In this document: piece after piece, positions 1 through 12,763 of the stretch
How positions within the stretch are numbered: position 1 is the stretch's first letter
Layout: each line of letters starts with the position of its first letter
Source of the DNA: Clarkia xantiana subsp. parviflora
Lineage: Eukaryota; Streptophyta; Magnoliopsida; Myrtales; Onagraceae
Assembly: GCA_036873135.1 (NCBI GenBank)
Contig: JAPTYO010000008.1
Coordinates: forward strand, 28,608,761-28,672,760
Direction of reading: 5' to 3'
DNA length: 64,000 nucleotides
Position numbers and translations under genes: made by a program
Notes under the pieces: model-generated
Told to the model about the DNA's origin: nothing
What the model saw: only the letters and a program-made list of their open reading frames with translations
Databases searched by the model: none

Positions 1-1437
1 ACATTTTTGTAAAAAGTTTTCAACTAACATATTGTTATTATTAATTTATAAGGTAAAGTATTCTGGAAAACAATTCAAAATAATCTAGTTTAATTTGAAA
101 CCACAAAAAGGGACGGTAATTATGTCAGTTTGACATTTTCTGAAAGTTTTTTTTGTGGAATGAGAAGGACAGAGAGGACGAATTGACGTTGAAGTATTCA
201 GATAGATATTCAGTAATTAGTCGTTCATATCATATGTGAACAAGGCGGGGGCAGTAAAAGTGTTCAAAAAAGGGTGATAGTGGAGAACAATATCTTTGTC
301 CAGGTCCTTCTTTGGAAATATTAAATATCTGAGGCTCGTTTCTTTCTGTACATTTTGCTGGAATTTTTTGTTTTTTTTTTTTTTTGCCAAAGGTTTGTTG
401 GAAGTTAAGAGTAGGAATATAATAATAGTATTCTAATTTATATATGATGATACCGTATGAATTGTTGATATATATATTTGTTTCATTAATTATCCACTTA
501 ATTTAATGTCGTCACCTTGGAACATTTAATCTTTGTTTACAGTTTTTTTTTTTTGGCCAAAAATCTTTGTTTACAGTTAGTGTGATTTAGTAAAAGATAT
601 CACATCCTCATTAATTCAAAGAGAGTGGCCAAAAGAAATCAATTCAAAGAGAAATGATTATGTTTGAAAAGAAATATATACAAGTTGTGAATTCAACGCA
701 GAACACAGCTAGCCTGGCCTAGCCTTTTTCATGCATCATCATCACATGCATTACATGGGTTGAGAATTTCTGGGTTTAAGTACTTTCATTTATTAATAAA
801 TATTTTAGTGCTAACATTTGAATCTTTATAGACTAAGCTTGTACGAGGACAAGAAAGTTCATACTAGTCCCTCCAATTGTCTTAAAACCTTAAAGTACCT
901 TAAAGTGATAGTGATTGCACGGTTTAATTTTTATATTTCTGTATTCCTCGTGTAAAACTTTAATTAAGTGGGGATTTAAACTCGGCGATACATAGATTTT
1001 AATCTACACGCTCTGATACCATAAGAAAGTTCAGATTAACCACTCAACCATCTGTTTTAAAATTTTAAATCAAATGTGAAATTTAATCTACTTTATACTT
1101 TAACAAGGGCGATAATTTTATAGTTTAATACTTAAAACACCTGTGGAAAAAAAAAAAAAATTCATTCTATGCTTGCAGTTGACCGGGGAGACAGTTGTGT
1201 GTATGTATGTTTCCGTTCTGGCCTTTTGACCTCCTCTCCAAACGACAACAAGGTTTCCATGTCTCTCACCAACTTATTCATTCTCTCAATCTCTCGTCTC
1301 GTGTCGGCGGGGATCAGAATTCGTCACTTCAATTGATGTATTTGTGGATTGGATAGAGACACATACATTGATACATACATAATAAAATCTAATCTGGGGA
1401 ATTAATTAATTGTTAAGAAATGGAAACTAACTCTTTA
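1..1437. other. AT-rich intergenic DNA
   Basis: No open reading frame or exon pattern is convincing here. The stretch is AT-rich with several poly-A or poly-T runs (around 367-386, 544-555 and 1146-1161). The one structured piece is a possible SINE remnant near 945-1075, listed separately. Confidence 0.6.
945..1075 (-). repeat. possible tRNA-derived SINE remnant
   Basis: Read on the minus strand, the segment has an A-box-like TGGTTGAGTGGTTAA and, about 65 bases on, a B-box-like GAGTTTAAATCC. These are the order and sense of RNA polymerase III internal promoter boxes in tRNA-derived SINEs. No poly-A tail or target duplication was found, so this may be a decayed copy or chance similarity. Confidence 0.35.
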
Positions 1438-2226
1438 GGGGTGTTTGGATGGATGTAATGTGGGATGTAATTTCACATTACGTCCCACATAACATCAACA
1501 TTACGTTGTTTGGTTTGCCAAACGACGTAATGTGCATTGTAATGTAATGTCCATTGTAATCTTAGATTACGTCCAAACTCCATTCAACGTAATGTGAGAT
1601 TACATCCAAAAACGGATGTAATGTGAGATTACGTCCAACATTTCGGAGTGTTATTATTTTATTAATATTTATTAAATAGATAAAATACTTTGTATTATCA
1701 TTATAGCTTATTATGATAATAATTTTGTTATTATTAGTAGTTTTTTTTTTATCTATTATCTACTTCATAACTCATTATTATAATAAATAATAATGCACAT
1801 GATGTTCGTATAAAATGAGTAAAGTCTATTCAATGCATTTTTTTTGAAAATTATCTTATAAAACTACATATAATGTTATAACTATTAGAATTTTAATAGT
1901 TGTGCATGCAACATATTGAGTTTACATATTTTGTTTTTAAAATTCATAAATGACTTAGTATTAACCACAAAACATATAATTTAAGAAGTTAGTTGTTGTC
2001 AAAATATATTTTCTTTTTTAAACCTTATCATATTAAGATATAATATATTTTTTATAAATTAATATAATAATAATAAAGTCACATTACATTGCACATTACA
2101 ACACATACCAAACACTGTAATCTAACATTACACTTCACATTATAACACAACCAAATACTGTAATCTAACATTTTAAATAATCTCACATTACTTGTAATTT
2201 CACATTAAGTTCATCCAAACGCTCTC
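1438..2226. mobile_element. Harbinger/Tourist-like MITE
   Basis: A 789-bp non-coding element. The left end GGGGTGTTTGGATG and the reverse complement of the right end, GAGAGCGTTTGGATG, are imperfect terminal inverted repeats. The trinucleotide TTA flanks both ends (1435-1437 and 2227-2229), the target size and sequence preferred by PIF/Harbinger elements. The interior near both ends repeats short words such as GTAATGTGA and ACATTAC in both orientations, giving extended foldback potential. No transposase remains. Confidence 0.65.
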
Positions 2227-2230
2227 TTAG

Positions 2231-4056
2231 AGCACTTCCAATAGTAGTGCCTAGTGCCTAGTTCCTAGTTCCATGTTGTAAATTTATTATTGTAGAGAGT
2301 GCCTAGTGCCTAGTGTCATTTACTGTTGGTCCCTACTGGTAATGATTAAATAGGCACTTGCATTTTCAATAGGAGTGCCTTGTTCCAAAATGGGAGTGCC
2401 TAGTTCCAATTTTTGCCACTGGACGCTGACTAGGCGCCACTAGGCGTGACTAGGATTACTAATATTACTGTTTTGCCATTATTGAGTGAATAGTGAAGTG
2501 GGACAGTGCCTACTAGTAGGAACTCCCAAGTTACTGTTCATGTCGGTGCCAACTTTTTAATATTATTTTATTCGATTGTGTTGCTCATCTATTTGATTGT
2601 ATATATATTCGGTTACGCTAAGTCAGATAGACAAGAGCCGTAATCAGTCATTTTGAATATTATGTAACATAAATAACGACACGAACCAAAATTACTACTT
2701 TTTAACTTTGAATCAATTTCGAAATTTCCATATCTAATTTGTTTATATGTTACCATGTTGAATAACCGTTAATTCTAAATTTTGAAATAGTATAACATTT
2801 CAAATTATTAAATATGGAAAATAATTACTACAAAATACTATATTATTTTAATGCATATATATTTTTATATATTTTACATATTATATTATATTATGAAAGA
2901 AATATATCTTTTACGATAAATTATTATAAAAATTATACTTTTAGAATGATGTATATATAATATATTTCTAATTTACATATATTGAAAATCATATATAAAA
3001 ACACATGATTAATGCAATAATCAATTTACTAATATGATCATGGATGTACATAAACGTGAATATGTTGATGATGTTGAATTAATATATGCCAATCAACGTA
3101 TAACAGATATACACTGATTATGGTGAAATAATAGATTCAATGAATTTGATTGATCAATGTTATTATATCAACAATTATACTTATCAATCATTCTGCATGC
3201 CGCATGGGGACTGCACCTAATAGTAATTTTACCTTGGTCAAGTAACGTATAATTATTGCAATGAATTGACAATAGAGAACTATGGATATGCACGAACCGG
3301 TCGGGCCCGAATATGTTCCGAACTGGATTGGTACTAATTAAAACAATATGGTCCGGTCTAGACTGAATTTGAAATTAGCACTAAAAATTCTGGACCGATT
3401 TTGGACTGGAACTGTAAAGAAAGTCTGGTTCGGTTCAAAACTGGTCCGACCCATTTTCCTATACAAATTTACCCTAATTAAAAAAAAAACGAAAAACCGA
3501 TCCTCCGACAAAACTGATCCAGTTAAAAACCAGTTCAAAACAGTCTGGTCCAGTCAGAAATCAATTTTTTGAGAAGGATATTACTGGTTTTTGGTCTGGT
3601 TCTCATCTCGCATAATTGGTCTGTTTGGAACCGGTCCAGTCTATACCAGTTCCGAACCGACCGGCCCGGTTATTTTCTTATCCCTATAGAATGTACATTT
3701 TTATTAAAAAATTCAATTACATTTTATAATTTTGTATATATTTTTCCCTATTTTTTTTAATTAAAACATCTAATACTTGAATCTCATTATTTATTCATGT
3801 CCATATTTGAAAAAAAAATAAGAATATATAATTTATATATAATGATATATAATTTATATATAATGCAAAAATTATATTTGAATTGAAATTATGTGGGTCC
3901 CAATGTAGAAGTGGAACTTGGCCTCCACTACTGGAGAGAGTGCCAATTTTACAGTGCCATTTACTGTAGCAAATACTGTAGCAGTGCCACTTTGATGAGT
4001 TGGCAGTGACGTGGCTGCTGATGTGGAGGCACTAGGCACTTCCTATTGGAAGTAGC
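2231..4056. mobile_element. non-autonomous inverted-repeat DNA transposon
   Basis: The left end (AGCACTTCCAATAG followed by GTGCCTAGTGCC) is matched by the reverse complement of the right end near 4025-4056 (CTACTTCCAATAGG, then GTGCCTAGTG). The subterminal regions also share repeats built on GTGCC, such as AGTGCCATTTACTGT. About 1.8 kb of AT-rich, non-coding sequence lies between, including a smaller nested inverted-repeat element at about 3279-3689. It abuts the Harbinger-like MITE directly. The superfamily is not clear because no target duplication was recognised. Confidence 0.55.
3279..3689. mobile_element. nested MITE rich in ACCGGTCC words
   Basis: The left end near 3281 (CTATGGATATGCACGAACCGG) and the right end near 3660-3689 are inverted relative to each other: the right end read backwards gives CTATAGGGATAAG, then CCGGGCCGGTC. 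The interior is full of GGTCCGGT/ACCGGACC-like words on both strands, which creates several overlapping spurious ORFs. The ends resemble small hAT-type MITEs, but no clear 8-bp duplication is visible. Confidence 0.45.
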
Positions 4057-5734
4057 TGGTATTTCTTTACTAGATAGATTCAATCTAAAACAACAATCGA
4101 GCTGATAATTATTTCTGACCACACGATTATACAATGTGCCACCAACTACACGCAGTTACCAATACCATTTACCAAGTATACGTCACCATACGTGGTGGTA
4201 TATTCAAAGTTCAAACACATCTTTTACGATATTCAGATGGTAAGAATTTAGTTAGATAAATAATTAGTATTAAACAAATTTCAGAAGAGGCAAATTTCAT
4301 TAGACAACTTATATAAATAGTTTATTTGGCAAAACAAAAAAGAAGGTTTTATAAGATGATTAAAAAAAATGATGAATTAGGCAAAGTTACCCCCAACTCA
4401 TCAAACATTGCATAATCATGATTATTATTTATGGCTATGCATGTCTAATCATGCGTGTGTATAGCATGTGCTACATTATAATAATATATATATGCTTTTT
4501 TGACCCTCCAATTACACCCATATTAATAACATCAGAATTTGGAATTTTTAATGTTAGAATAGAATGTGCCATTTTGTGTCGGACCATGTCATGTATACGC
4601 GTTTTTTTTTTCAAGATTTTATTTGGTTTGATTAATCAGGTGTATGAGTGCTTGTATCGCGTGATTTTTTTTTTTTTCTGGTGAAGTGATCTATTAATTA
4701 GTTTTACCGTGTTTGTATTTAATTTGAGCAAAGTTATTGACACGCCAACCTTAATGATGACACGGCAATATACATCACGTCAATGCCAATAAATAATACG
4801 TGTTAATCCTTAATAATTGATCCAATTAACTATATATATACCCACCAAGGTTGGTTGGACCAACTGGTAAAACGAGTTGCATTTTTATAGGCGGACTGAG
4901 TTTAAATCTCGTTGGAGACGTCACTTTGGGAAGAGTTTTAACATTAACGCTCCCGGTCCAAACTTACGAAGCAATCTTGTATATATACAATATATATATA
5001 TATATATACCCAAGTACAGTTTGCTATGATCATATAACTAACAAGTCGTGCATGGGTAATTCAGTTATATGGATGTCTTGGATAGTAAGGGTAGAACTTT
5101 TAAATAAGCATTTTTAAGGGGAGCGAATGTAAGTATTTAAAGACTAAATTCAAGAAAAAGATTAGTATTAGTCATAAAATTAGTGTGTATCAAAAGTTGA
5201 GAAGAGCAAATGTCACGTCATTCTTAAGTATAGCTTCGTTCACTACATACCAACTATATGAGATGTGTTTAGACTCGAGAGGATGGTTCATGCATAATTG
5301 AAAAATTCCTTCAATCATTCTATTTACAAGAAACTAATAATGTTTTGTTGGTAATTAAGATATAGGATGCATTGTTAGGTTGGATATGTGTTTTAGGAAT
5401 ATATCAAGGTCGGTGATACCTCAGCAACTAACAAAGTTTGTTCGTTTTTAGTTTCCAAGTGAACCCATGCATGCATGTTCCCAATCATATATACTCTTAG
5501 GCTATGGACTAATTAATTAATCATTAATTAACCAACTAATCCTTTAATGCATGCATCGTACCTACATGTTTCAAAGCTCAATAACTCATACAAACTTATA
5601 ATGCTTAGCATAGTGTGAAATTGCGGTCACATGCAAATAATCAAAATAATTAAATTTTATTGAGAGTAACAGATTTAAGGGTTTTATATTAATTAAATAT
5701 ATAGAGGAGTAGCACGTTTGTTTTCCCCTAAACC
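4057..5734. other. intergenic DNA
   Basis: AT-rich sequence with no supported gene. It contains the possible SINE at 4848-4985, which ends in a TA microsatellite (about 4990-5008). Short ORFs here lack family motifs and plant-like codon structure. Confidence 0.5.
4848..4985 (+). repeat. possible SINE
   Basis: Contains an A-box-like TGGACCAACTGGTAAAAC and, 35-45 bases on, a B-box-like GAGTTTAAATCTCG, then a short 3' body that runs into a TA-rich simple repeat. The B-box word GAGTTTAAATC is shared with the minus-strand remnant at 945-1075. No terminal duplication was identified, so the call rests on the box order only. Confidence 0.35.
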
Positions 5735-6208
5735 CGAAATTAATCGCAATTAAAATTTCGGACCGTTCAAGATTCAATGTATGTAATTAATCGAAATTAA
5801 ATTTTCGCTGATTTTTAACAGACGCTTGACGCGGAGCCGGAGAACGAAGATACCAAGGGTACGGGCAGCTGACAGTCTCAGTGGCAGAGCCATCTCTATA
5901 TCCGGCGAGATATCGTCGGTGGTCATCGAATCCATATCTGTTGAAGAACAGACGCTTGACACGGATCCGACGTCCAAAGGTAGCATGCGGTACGGGCATC
6001 TAAAATTTATTTGTGAATTTGCGCAATGGTATTTTATGGTTCAAAATTTTCAGTCTTTCGTTTACTTTTTCAAATTTTAGAGTCATCTTTTATTTAAAAA
6101 TAGTGTTTCAACATATAACAAACAGTTAGTATACATTTCATCGAATATTAGTTTGTTAATTATGTATTTGGTAAGTTACCCCGCGTGATGCGCAGAAAAT
6201 GCACCTAG
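5735..6208 (+). mobile_element. helitron-like 3' terminal segment, copy 1
   Basis: This segment matches, in inverted orientation, the segment at about 9585-10220. Its right end reads CCCCGCGTGATGCGC, a small GC-rich hairpin, then about ten bases, then CTAG followed by T at 6205-6209. A hairpin just before a terminal CTRR and a 3' T is the hallmark of helitron 3' ends. No helicase gene and no 5' TC end were recognised, so it may be a solo 3' end or a non-autonomous copy. Confidence 0.4.
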
Positions 6209-7151
6209 TTAGTTTATTTAATGAAGAGTTGTATCTACACACTTTTTTGCGAGGACATTTTTGTGAGGGTAAATTTAAATTTTCAGCTTTTTATTAATTT
6301 AAGAAAATAATAATAATAGATAAACTAATACTGATGTTGATTTTTTTTTTGTTTTTTTTTTTGATGAAATTGATGTTGAATTTGAATGACCTATTTTTAC
6401 ATCTACTTGATGTGATGCGGGAAATGTGTTTGGGGAGAGTGAAAAGGCCAGGTTTGGTGTTGTCGTGGTTTGTATGTAAATTGGCCGATACCTTTTGGGT
6501 AGATTTTAGAATAGTAAATGGTGAAAAGGTTAGATGAGACTAAATTTATTGACCTACACCATGTCAACCTTCTTAAATGGACTAATATGTTCCTACAAAA
6601 GTAGTTCTACTTTTCAAATTGTGACATTATAAGAAACCTTTGTTTTTCCATTAGAAACACTATCCAACGATAAAACTTGTTTAATGAATAGTAATTACTA
6701 ATTATACAAGTCACTAATTACAATTATTATTTTTACTTGAAAATTTATATGGTTAGTCTGCATACCGCGTTTTGTATGAAAATTTTGTTTTTAGTTAATA
6801 TAGTAAATAAAGTATACCTCTTGCATATAATTTATTATAATATATTAATTTGACTGACAAACATTTTTAACTATAATATATTTTATAATATGTTAATCGA
6901 TCATGGTACACATAATTTAAAATATTATAGTAAATAAAATAAGTAAACACATATATAAAAATATTAAATTAATATAATTTTTTAATTTCTTTTTTGGACG
7001 AATCAAAGCGACAAAGAAATATATAAGGTTATTTAATAATAATATAATATTTGCTAATAATGTAAATTTATTAAGCATATTTTAGAGCACAATTAATGTT
7101 CGTTTTGTAGTGGCGAAAGAATAGAGAACTCAAGGCCGATGCTAGATTTTT
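6209..7151. other. intergenic DNA
   Basis: AT-rich sequence without a supportable gene. The 67-residue ORF near 6334-6537 has no recognisable motif and starts in a T-rich run. Confidence 0.5.
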
Positions 7152-7808
7152 GGGAAAAGAACCTATTTAGTGTTTTAGGTTTACCTCATGTGTTGTCTCA
7201 GAAAAAATTGTTAATATTTGGTGTCTCATATTTCTATTATGTTGCCATTTGTTATCTCCGTCAAATTTTAGTGTTAAATTTGCCAAAATTCGGTCATGTG
7301 ACTAGCACATGACCAAATAAAATTTAAAATGCCCAAATTAGCCCCGACTGGAATTAGGTCACCACTGCCATCTCCGTCGTCACTTCTGTCATCTCCGATT
7401 TGCCGCTGCTGCTGCTGCTGCCCCCGCCGTTGCTGCTGCCCCCGCCGCTGCTGCTGCCCCCGCCGCTGCTGCTGCCGGCCGAAATAGGAAGTGGGTAGCC
7501 GAAATCAGAGGTGGGTGGCCGGAATCAGAGGTAGGGTGGCTCATAATCGGAGTTGCCGGAATCGGAGGTGTGTGGCTCATAATCCGAGGTAGGTGACGAA
7601 ATCGGACAGGTGACTTTGCAAAAAAAAAAAAGGTATAAGGGGCAAATTTGTCATTTCGTCTCAATCCGTCAAAAGTAATCCAAAATTGGACGGAAAACCA
7701 AATCACAATAAAATTGAAATCAAGGACACCAAATATTAATAATTTTTTTTCTAAAACACCGAACTAGCACATAAAATAAACCTAAAGCACTAAATAAGTT
7801 ATTTTCCT
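7152..7808. mobile_element. MULE-like MITE with a GC-rich trinucleotide core
   Basis: The first 85 bases (GGGAAAAGAACCTATTTAGTG onward) are matched by the reverse complement of the last 85 (GGAAAATAACTTATTTAGTG). Conserved blocks include TTTAGGTTTA and AATATTTGGTGTC. The long imperfect inverted repeats suggest a Mutator-like MITE, but no clean 9-bp duplication was seen. The core near 7395-7480 is a run of GCTGCTGCC and CCCGCCG units, which explains an apparent alanine-rich minus-strand ORF. No real coding gene is present. Confidence 0.5.
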
Positions 7809-9584
7809 TAATTTTAACTCTCCGAACGATTTTAAAACATGTCATTATTATCTCTGAAATAATGAAGCAGAGTTATATTTCTAAATTTGGATTTTCCAAA
7901 ATCGCTCATTATTTCATAGAACTTGTATATTTTGATTGTTCAGGGTAAAATTTTGTCATATCAAATAGTTGACGGACTTTGGAAAAGGACAGTTGATGGA
8001 CTGACTTTCCTTTTTTGACTGGAAATTTCTGATTTAAATTCCATTAGTAATAAGCTCCTTACACTTTGCTCCTCTTCTTCAGTCGAAATTAGACGCAAAG
8101 ATAGAATTTGGACTTCCATGCATATTTCCTATTTATTATTTAGATTGAAAAAAAAGTAGTTCATCTTCCATTAATTAAAAGATAAATTTTATTTTATTCA
8201 TTCAAAATATAATGACATAGTTTTCTATCTAATTAGGTCGACTGAAAAGTCAATACTAACTGTGTGTTTAGTTAATTAAGACTCCTTAGCCATTGAATTT
8301 GATATGAAAAAGGTCCAACTAAACTATATATTCGCACGGTTGAATTTACAACAGTTATATTAGATACAGCAATATATTTGTAATGACTGAAATTTGATAT
8401 TTTATATATCTATTTTGAAAATTTAATCGTTTCTCTCATAAATTTGTCTGTTAATGCAGTAAATACTAAATTTAGCCCAATACATAAGATCAGTTTTTGT
8501 TTCTGTAGAGAGTTTCAGTCTCTTGATTGTATTTTTAGATCTAGTAGTTGAAATTGTCAAATATTAATTATGTTCAGCATCAATATTCTACCTTTTTGCT
8601 TGCGTTGGTGCCGTTCGTTCCCATCAACAGAGAGCTATATGGATTAATTTATTGGAAAATATCAACAGGCGAAGTCGAAATGAATTTATTGATTGTTTTT
8701 GTTTTCTATATACGTGGGATTTAAGGAGTTATTTGTCATTTTCCGAGTAATCTATCTAGAACATAAATAAGGTGCTCTAAAAACTCCGAATAGCTATTTC
8801 GTAATTTAGCTTACTTAATACACGCAACTTCTAATCAAATACTACAAGGAAATTGGTAATTTATGACCATGTTTTTTTTCCTCAAAAGAATTAATCTCTC
8901 GTAAGTTATAAAAACATTTTAAAGGATTAAATTTCGAAAAAATTTATTGCATAACTCAAAGTTCTGTAAGATATATTTCATCACAAATTTTTAACAAGTT
9001 TTTTTTTTTTTTTTAATAAGAGTCATTCTTTTAGATTTTTTTTTTTTATAAAAATATTGCATTTCTAAGGGGCCTTACAAATAAGTTTATATATTCATCA
9101 CAAATGAATTATTCACAAATAACTAGATTTTATTATAGTGAAAGCTACACTACACATAACCATAAATAAATAATAAAATAAATAAAATAAGAAACAATAT
9201 TATGTCACAGAAAGAATGGCTAGTAGTGACGACCTCACTAGATTTGTTGAACAACTAGTATATACATTGATATTGCTAATGTAGCCCAAACAACAATTAG
9301 TATAGTTAAAATGTCAGCATGTTAAGTCTAGTTCTACTTTATGTCTAACGCGAGTACGTGGATCGGGTAAGAGCCGATATATAGGTCACAGTGAAATGAC
9401 TCCAAAATGTTCTCAATCTAAGATTTCAGAGTCAAATCAGATAAAATTAAAACTCTTAACCACATACAAGTTACGGTAGTGGTGATAAGAAAAGAGTTGG
9501 TCGATGCACAAATAAACAAGTAATTAATTGTTGATCGATTATTTAAACAAGTAATTAATTGTTGATCGATTATTTATAAAATTA
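7809..9584. other. intergenic DNA
   Basis: AT-rich and poly-T-rich, with no supportable gene. A short direct duplication built on GTAATTAATTGTTGATCG lies at about 9519-9580. Confidence 0.5.
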
Positions 9585-10225
9585 TGTGCATTTCTCGCGC
9601 ATCTCGCGGGGTGACTTACCAAATATGTATAATTAACAAACTAATATTCAATAAAATTTATACTAACTATTTGTAATAAAATAGTTGAAACACTATTTTT
9701 AAATAAAATATCAGTCTAAAATTTGAAAAAGTAAACGAAAGACTGAAAATTTTGAACCATAAAATACCATTGCGCAAATTCACAAATAAATTTTAGATGA
9801 CCGTACCACAAGCTACCTTTGGTTAACAGATCCGTGTAAAGCGTCTGTTCTTCAACAGTTATGGCTTCGATGACCACCGGCGATATCTCGCCGGAGATAG
9901 AGATGACTCTACCACTAAGACTGTCAGCCGCCCGTACCGCCTGGTATCTTCGTACGCCGGCTCCGCGTCAAGCGTCTGTTAAAAATCAGCGAAATTTTAA
10001 TTTCGATTAATTACATACATTGAATCTTGAACGGTCCGAAATTTTAATTGTGATTAATTGCATATATTGAATCTTGAACGGTTCGAAATTAGAGAAATTT
10101 TAATTGCAGTTAATTAAATACATTGAATCTTGAACGATCCGAAATTTTAATTGCGATTAATTATATACATTGAATCTTGAATGGTTCGAAATCAGCGAAA
10201 TTTTAATTGCGATTAATTGCAACTT
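9585..10225 (-). mobile_element. helitron-like terminal segment, copy 2, inverted
   Basis: The reverse complement closely follows copy 1 at 5735-6208, including the GCGTCAAGCGTCTGTT blocks and the terminal hairpin (CCCCGCGAGATGCGCG on the minus strand). The final CTAG is not preserved. At its distal end a unit of about 47-55 bases, containing TGAATCTTGAACGGT and TTTTAATTGCGATTAATT, is repeated about four times (roughly 9998-10220); copy 1 has only one. The pair could be termini of one larger element or two independent insertions. Confidence 0.4.
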
Positions 10226-12763
10226 AAACCTTCAGCTCCCGAGTGCAATCAATGTTATGGAGTTAACGACTACAAAACCCTTAGCTCAATTGTCATAAAT
10301 GCATCGATTAACGTAAAAAAATCACCGGCTCCACATTCACTATGTTATTATCTTTCATTCAGAATTTATAATATATATAGATTAGTTGCATGTGATGAAA
10401 TTGGATACACTGTGCACTAAGTTGGCCCCCTAAATGCAAAAAAATAGAAACCAATCTCAGTGTGACACATAAGCATTTCTTCTAAATTTTTATGGAGTGC
10501 ATCACATGTGATTATCTTACATATTTAAGTATTAATTATTTCTTTTGACTAATTCTTTTATCACTCCAGTTAAGTTTAATTGATTTATATATATTTCTTC
10601 TTACCCAAAAAATATATATATTTCTTATTTGTTAGCACGTTTTCTTATTTGACTATTCTGTAAGAACGCCACATTTATAGCAAGACAATTCATGGTTAAT
10701 AATTAACAGTAGCTTTGTCGCATTTTTTCTAAAATCTTATTGGGTCGGGTAAACCCTATAGGGTAAACGTGTTTAAATAATTTCATTTTTTTTTCTAAAA
10801 CTTTAATGGGTTGGGTAAACCCTAGAGGGTAAATGTGCTTAAATACTTTTTTTAAAAAAAATTTTTTTCCTAAAAAACCCTATTGGGCCGGGTGAACCCT
10901 AGAGGTAAATGTGTTTAAATAATTTTATGATTTTTTTTCTTCTAAAAACCGATTAATTTAGTGAACAATTTGGCTTGATCACCTGATGAACCTTAGAGGA
11001 TAAATGAGTCGACCAGTGTTCTTATATTATAATCAACTAGACTAGTATCTAAATATTATATAGGAAAAAAAATATAAAACTATTTATATAAATATTTGAT
11101 AAATAAAATTAATTAAGATAAGATTTAAATTATAACTGAAATTTAAACATACAAAAATATGAGTAAAAGCTATGGAAATAATTACATAGAATAGACTTAC
11201 TATACACTCAACAAAAACTTGAGATAAACGCTGACGTGTCACTCTGCAATTGGTCTCCTTTTTCTTCACTAATAAGAGGTCTCTTAGCTTAAGTATTATT
11301 CTTAATATTTACATATAATAACCAAAACATTTCCATTAATCCTTCCATATTAGGAATTACTGGGCAATTCATGGAACCTTCTCCCAATTAATTTGTATGA
11401 TGGTATCCATCCATCCAATCAGTCAAGACCCAATCAACAATTGCCAATTAAATCCCCATATATGTTCTTAATCAATAAAATTGCTTATCTATATTTTCCC
11501 AAGCTACTAGTTATAATAAAACTAATAAATATTAGGGAAAGTCAAGCAGGGTAACCGCGTCTCTTAATTTGTAACTTGCTTTCCAAGACTATTTATTACC
11601 TGGTTCATGTTTTCGAACCACTCTCCCTCCTCCCCATAGCTAAAATGGTTCTCCTATTATTATATCACAATTTTTAAAAACTCTCATACTGTATTATTAT
11701 TATTATTAAGAAAGAACTCATTTGGCCAAAAAAAAAAAAAATTAAGAAAGAACTCACTCCTATAATTCAAACCGGAAACAATTAAAAAAAACATTCAACA
11801 AATAAGATTTGCTGTTGTCTTGTAATTTACCTCTTAAAAAAATTGACTCTTCTACTTTCTAATTCTAATCATGAAACGAACCTTCATATTATGAAAACTT
11901 AGATAACCTCTCGCTCATTCGGTTAACTTCACCATTTAAGACGTCACATATATACTAATTATCTTCAGCAGAGATTACCGTTACTTTCCTATAATTTTGT
12001 TTAAGCTATGCTATATATCTTGTCTATTATGGTGTTCCAAATGCCACTCTAATGTGAGCATGATGCTATTTGTGCACATATAGATAGATAGTGGAGAGAA
12101 AAAGTGTACGTCTTATTATCAGTCATTTCATGCCATGTCATCAAATAAAACAATATAAACAAAGTGAATTAAATCAAAAGTAAGAGAGAGAAATATTATA
12201 AAACTTAAAAACGATTTTGATATTTTGAATTATAAATTTAACTTGTATAAAATTTGAAGTTATTTCAAAATCATACTAAAATTTTAGGGTGTTTATGGGG
12301 TTTTTTTGTATTTATTAAATGTATAATCCATCTACAGTTAGCAAAAACTACATAATATAAAAATTTGGCTAGCAATTTATTTAAAAAAGTTGTAACTAGT
12401 AAATTAGAGTAAGATATAAAGTTTGGCTCGCCGTTTGGTGTTTTAACCAAACCAAAAGTATATAAAGTCCATTGTGCAATAATATAATAATAATTAAATT
12501 AAAAAAAAAAACAGAAAGTCGTATATAGAGTATGGGGACGTGGGAATGGAGGACTTAAAATATTGGAGAAAGAAACCAAATAGTTGGCTTGTTTGTGTAA
12601 AGGAGGAGTTGGCACCCTCTATTAAATTTCCTTTAGAATACCGACCGGTTCATACTCAATACAAGAAACCTTCTTTCTTATTAATTAAATAAATAATTTC
12701 CTTTCTGGCTCTCTCCCTATATATATATATATATGTCTAAACAAACAAACCTCCATCAATCAA
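10226..12763. promoter_or_regulatory. upstream intergenic region of the kinase gene
   Basis: No gene is supported. At 10735-10990 a unit of about 75 bases containing GGGTAAACCCTA(G/T)AGGGTAAA is repeated about three times with decay. The last part is the presumed kinase promoter: a TA-rich block at 12717-12734 (TATATATATATATATATG) begins about 47 bases before the ATG and may hold the TATA box, followed by a short leader rich in CAAA. Confidence 0.45.

Noticed and set aside
3338..3760. ORFs in the ACCGGTCC-rich region
   Set aside because: They arise from a nested MITE read on both strands, with no domain or codon signal.
7389..7706. Minus-strand 105-aa ORF with an alanine-rich tail
   Set aside because: It is the translation of a GCTGCTGCC/CCGCCG simple repeat inside an inverted-repeat element; no protein family features.
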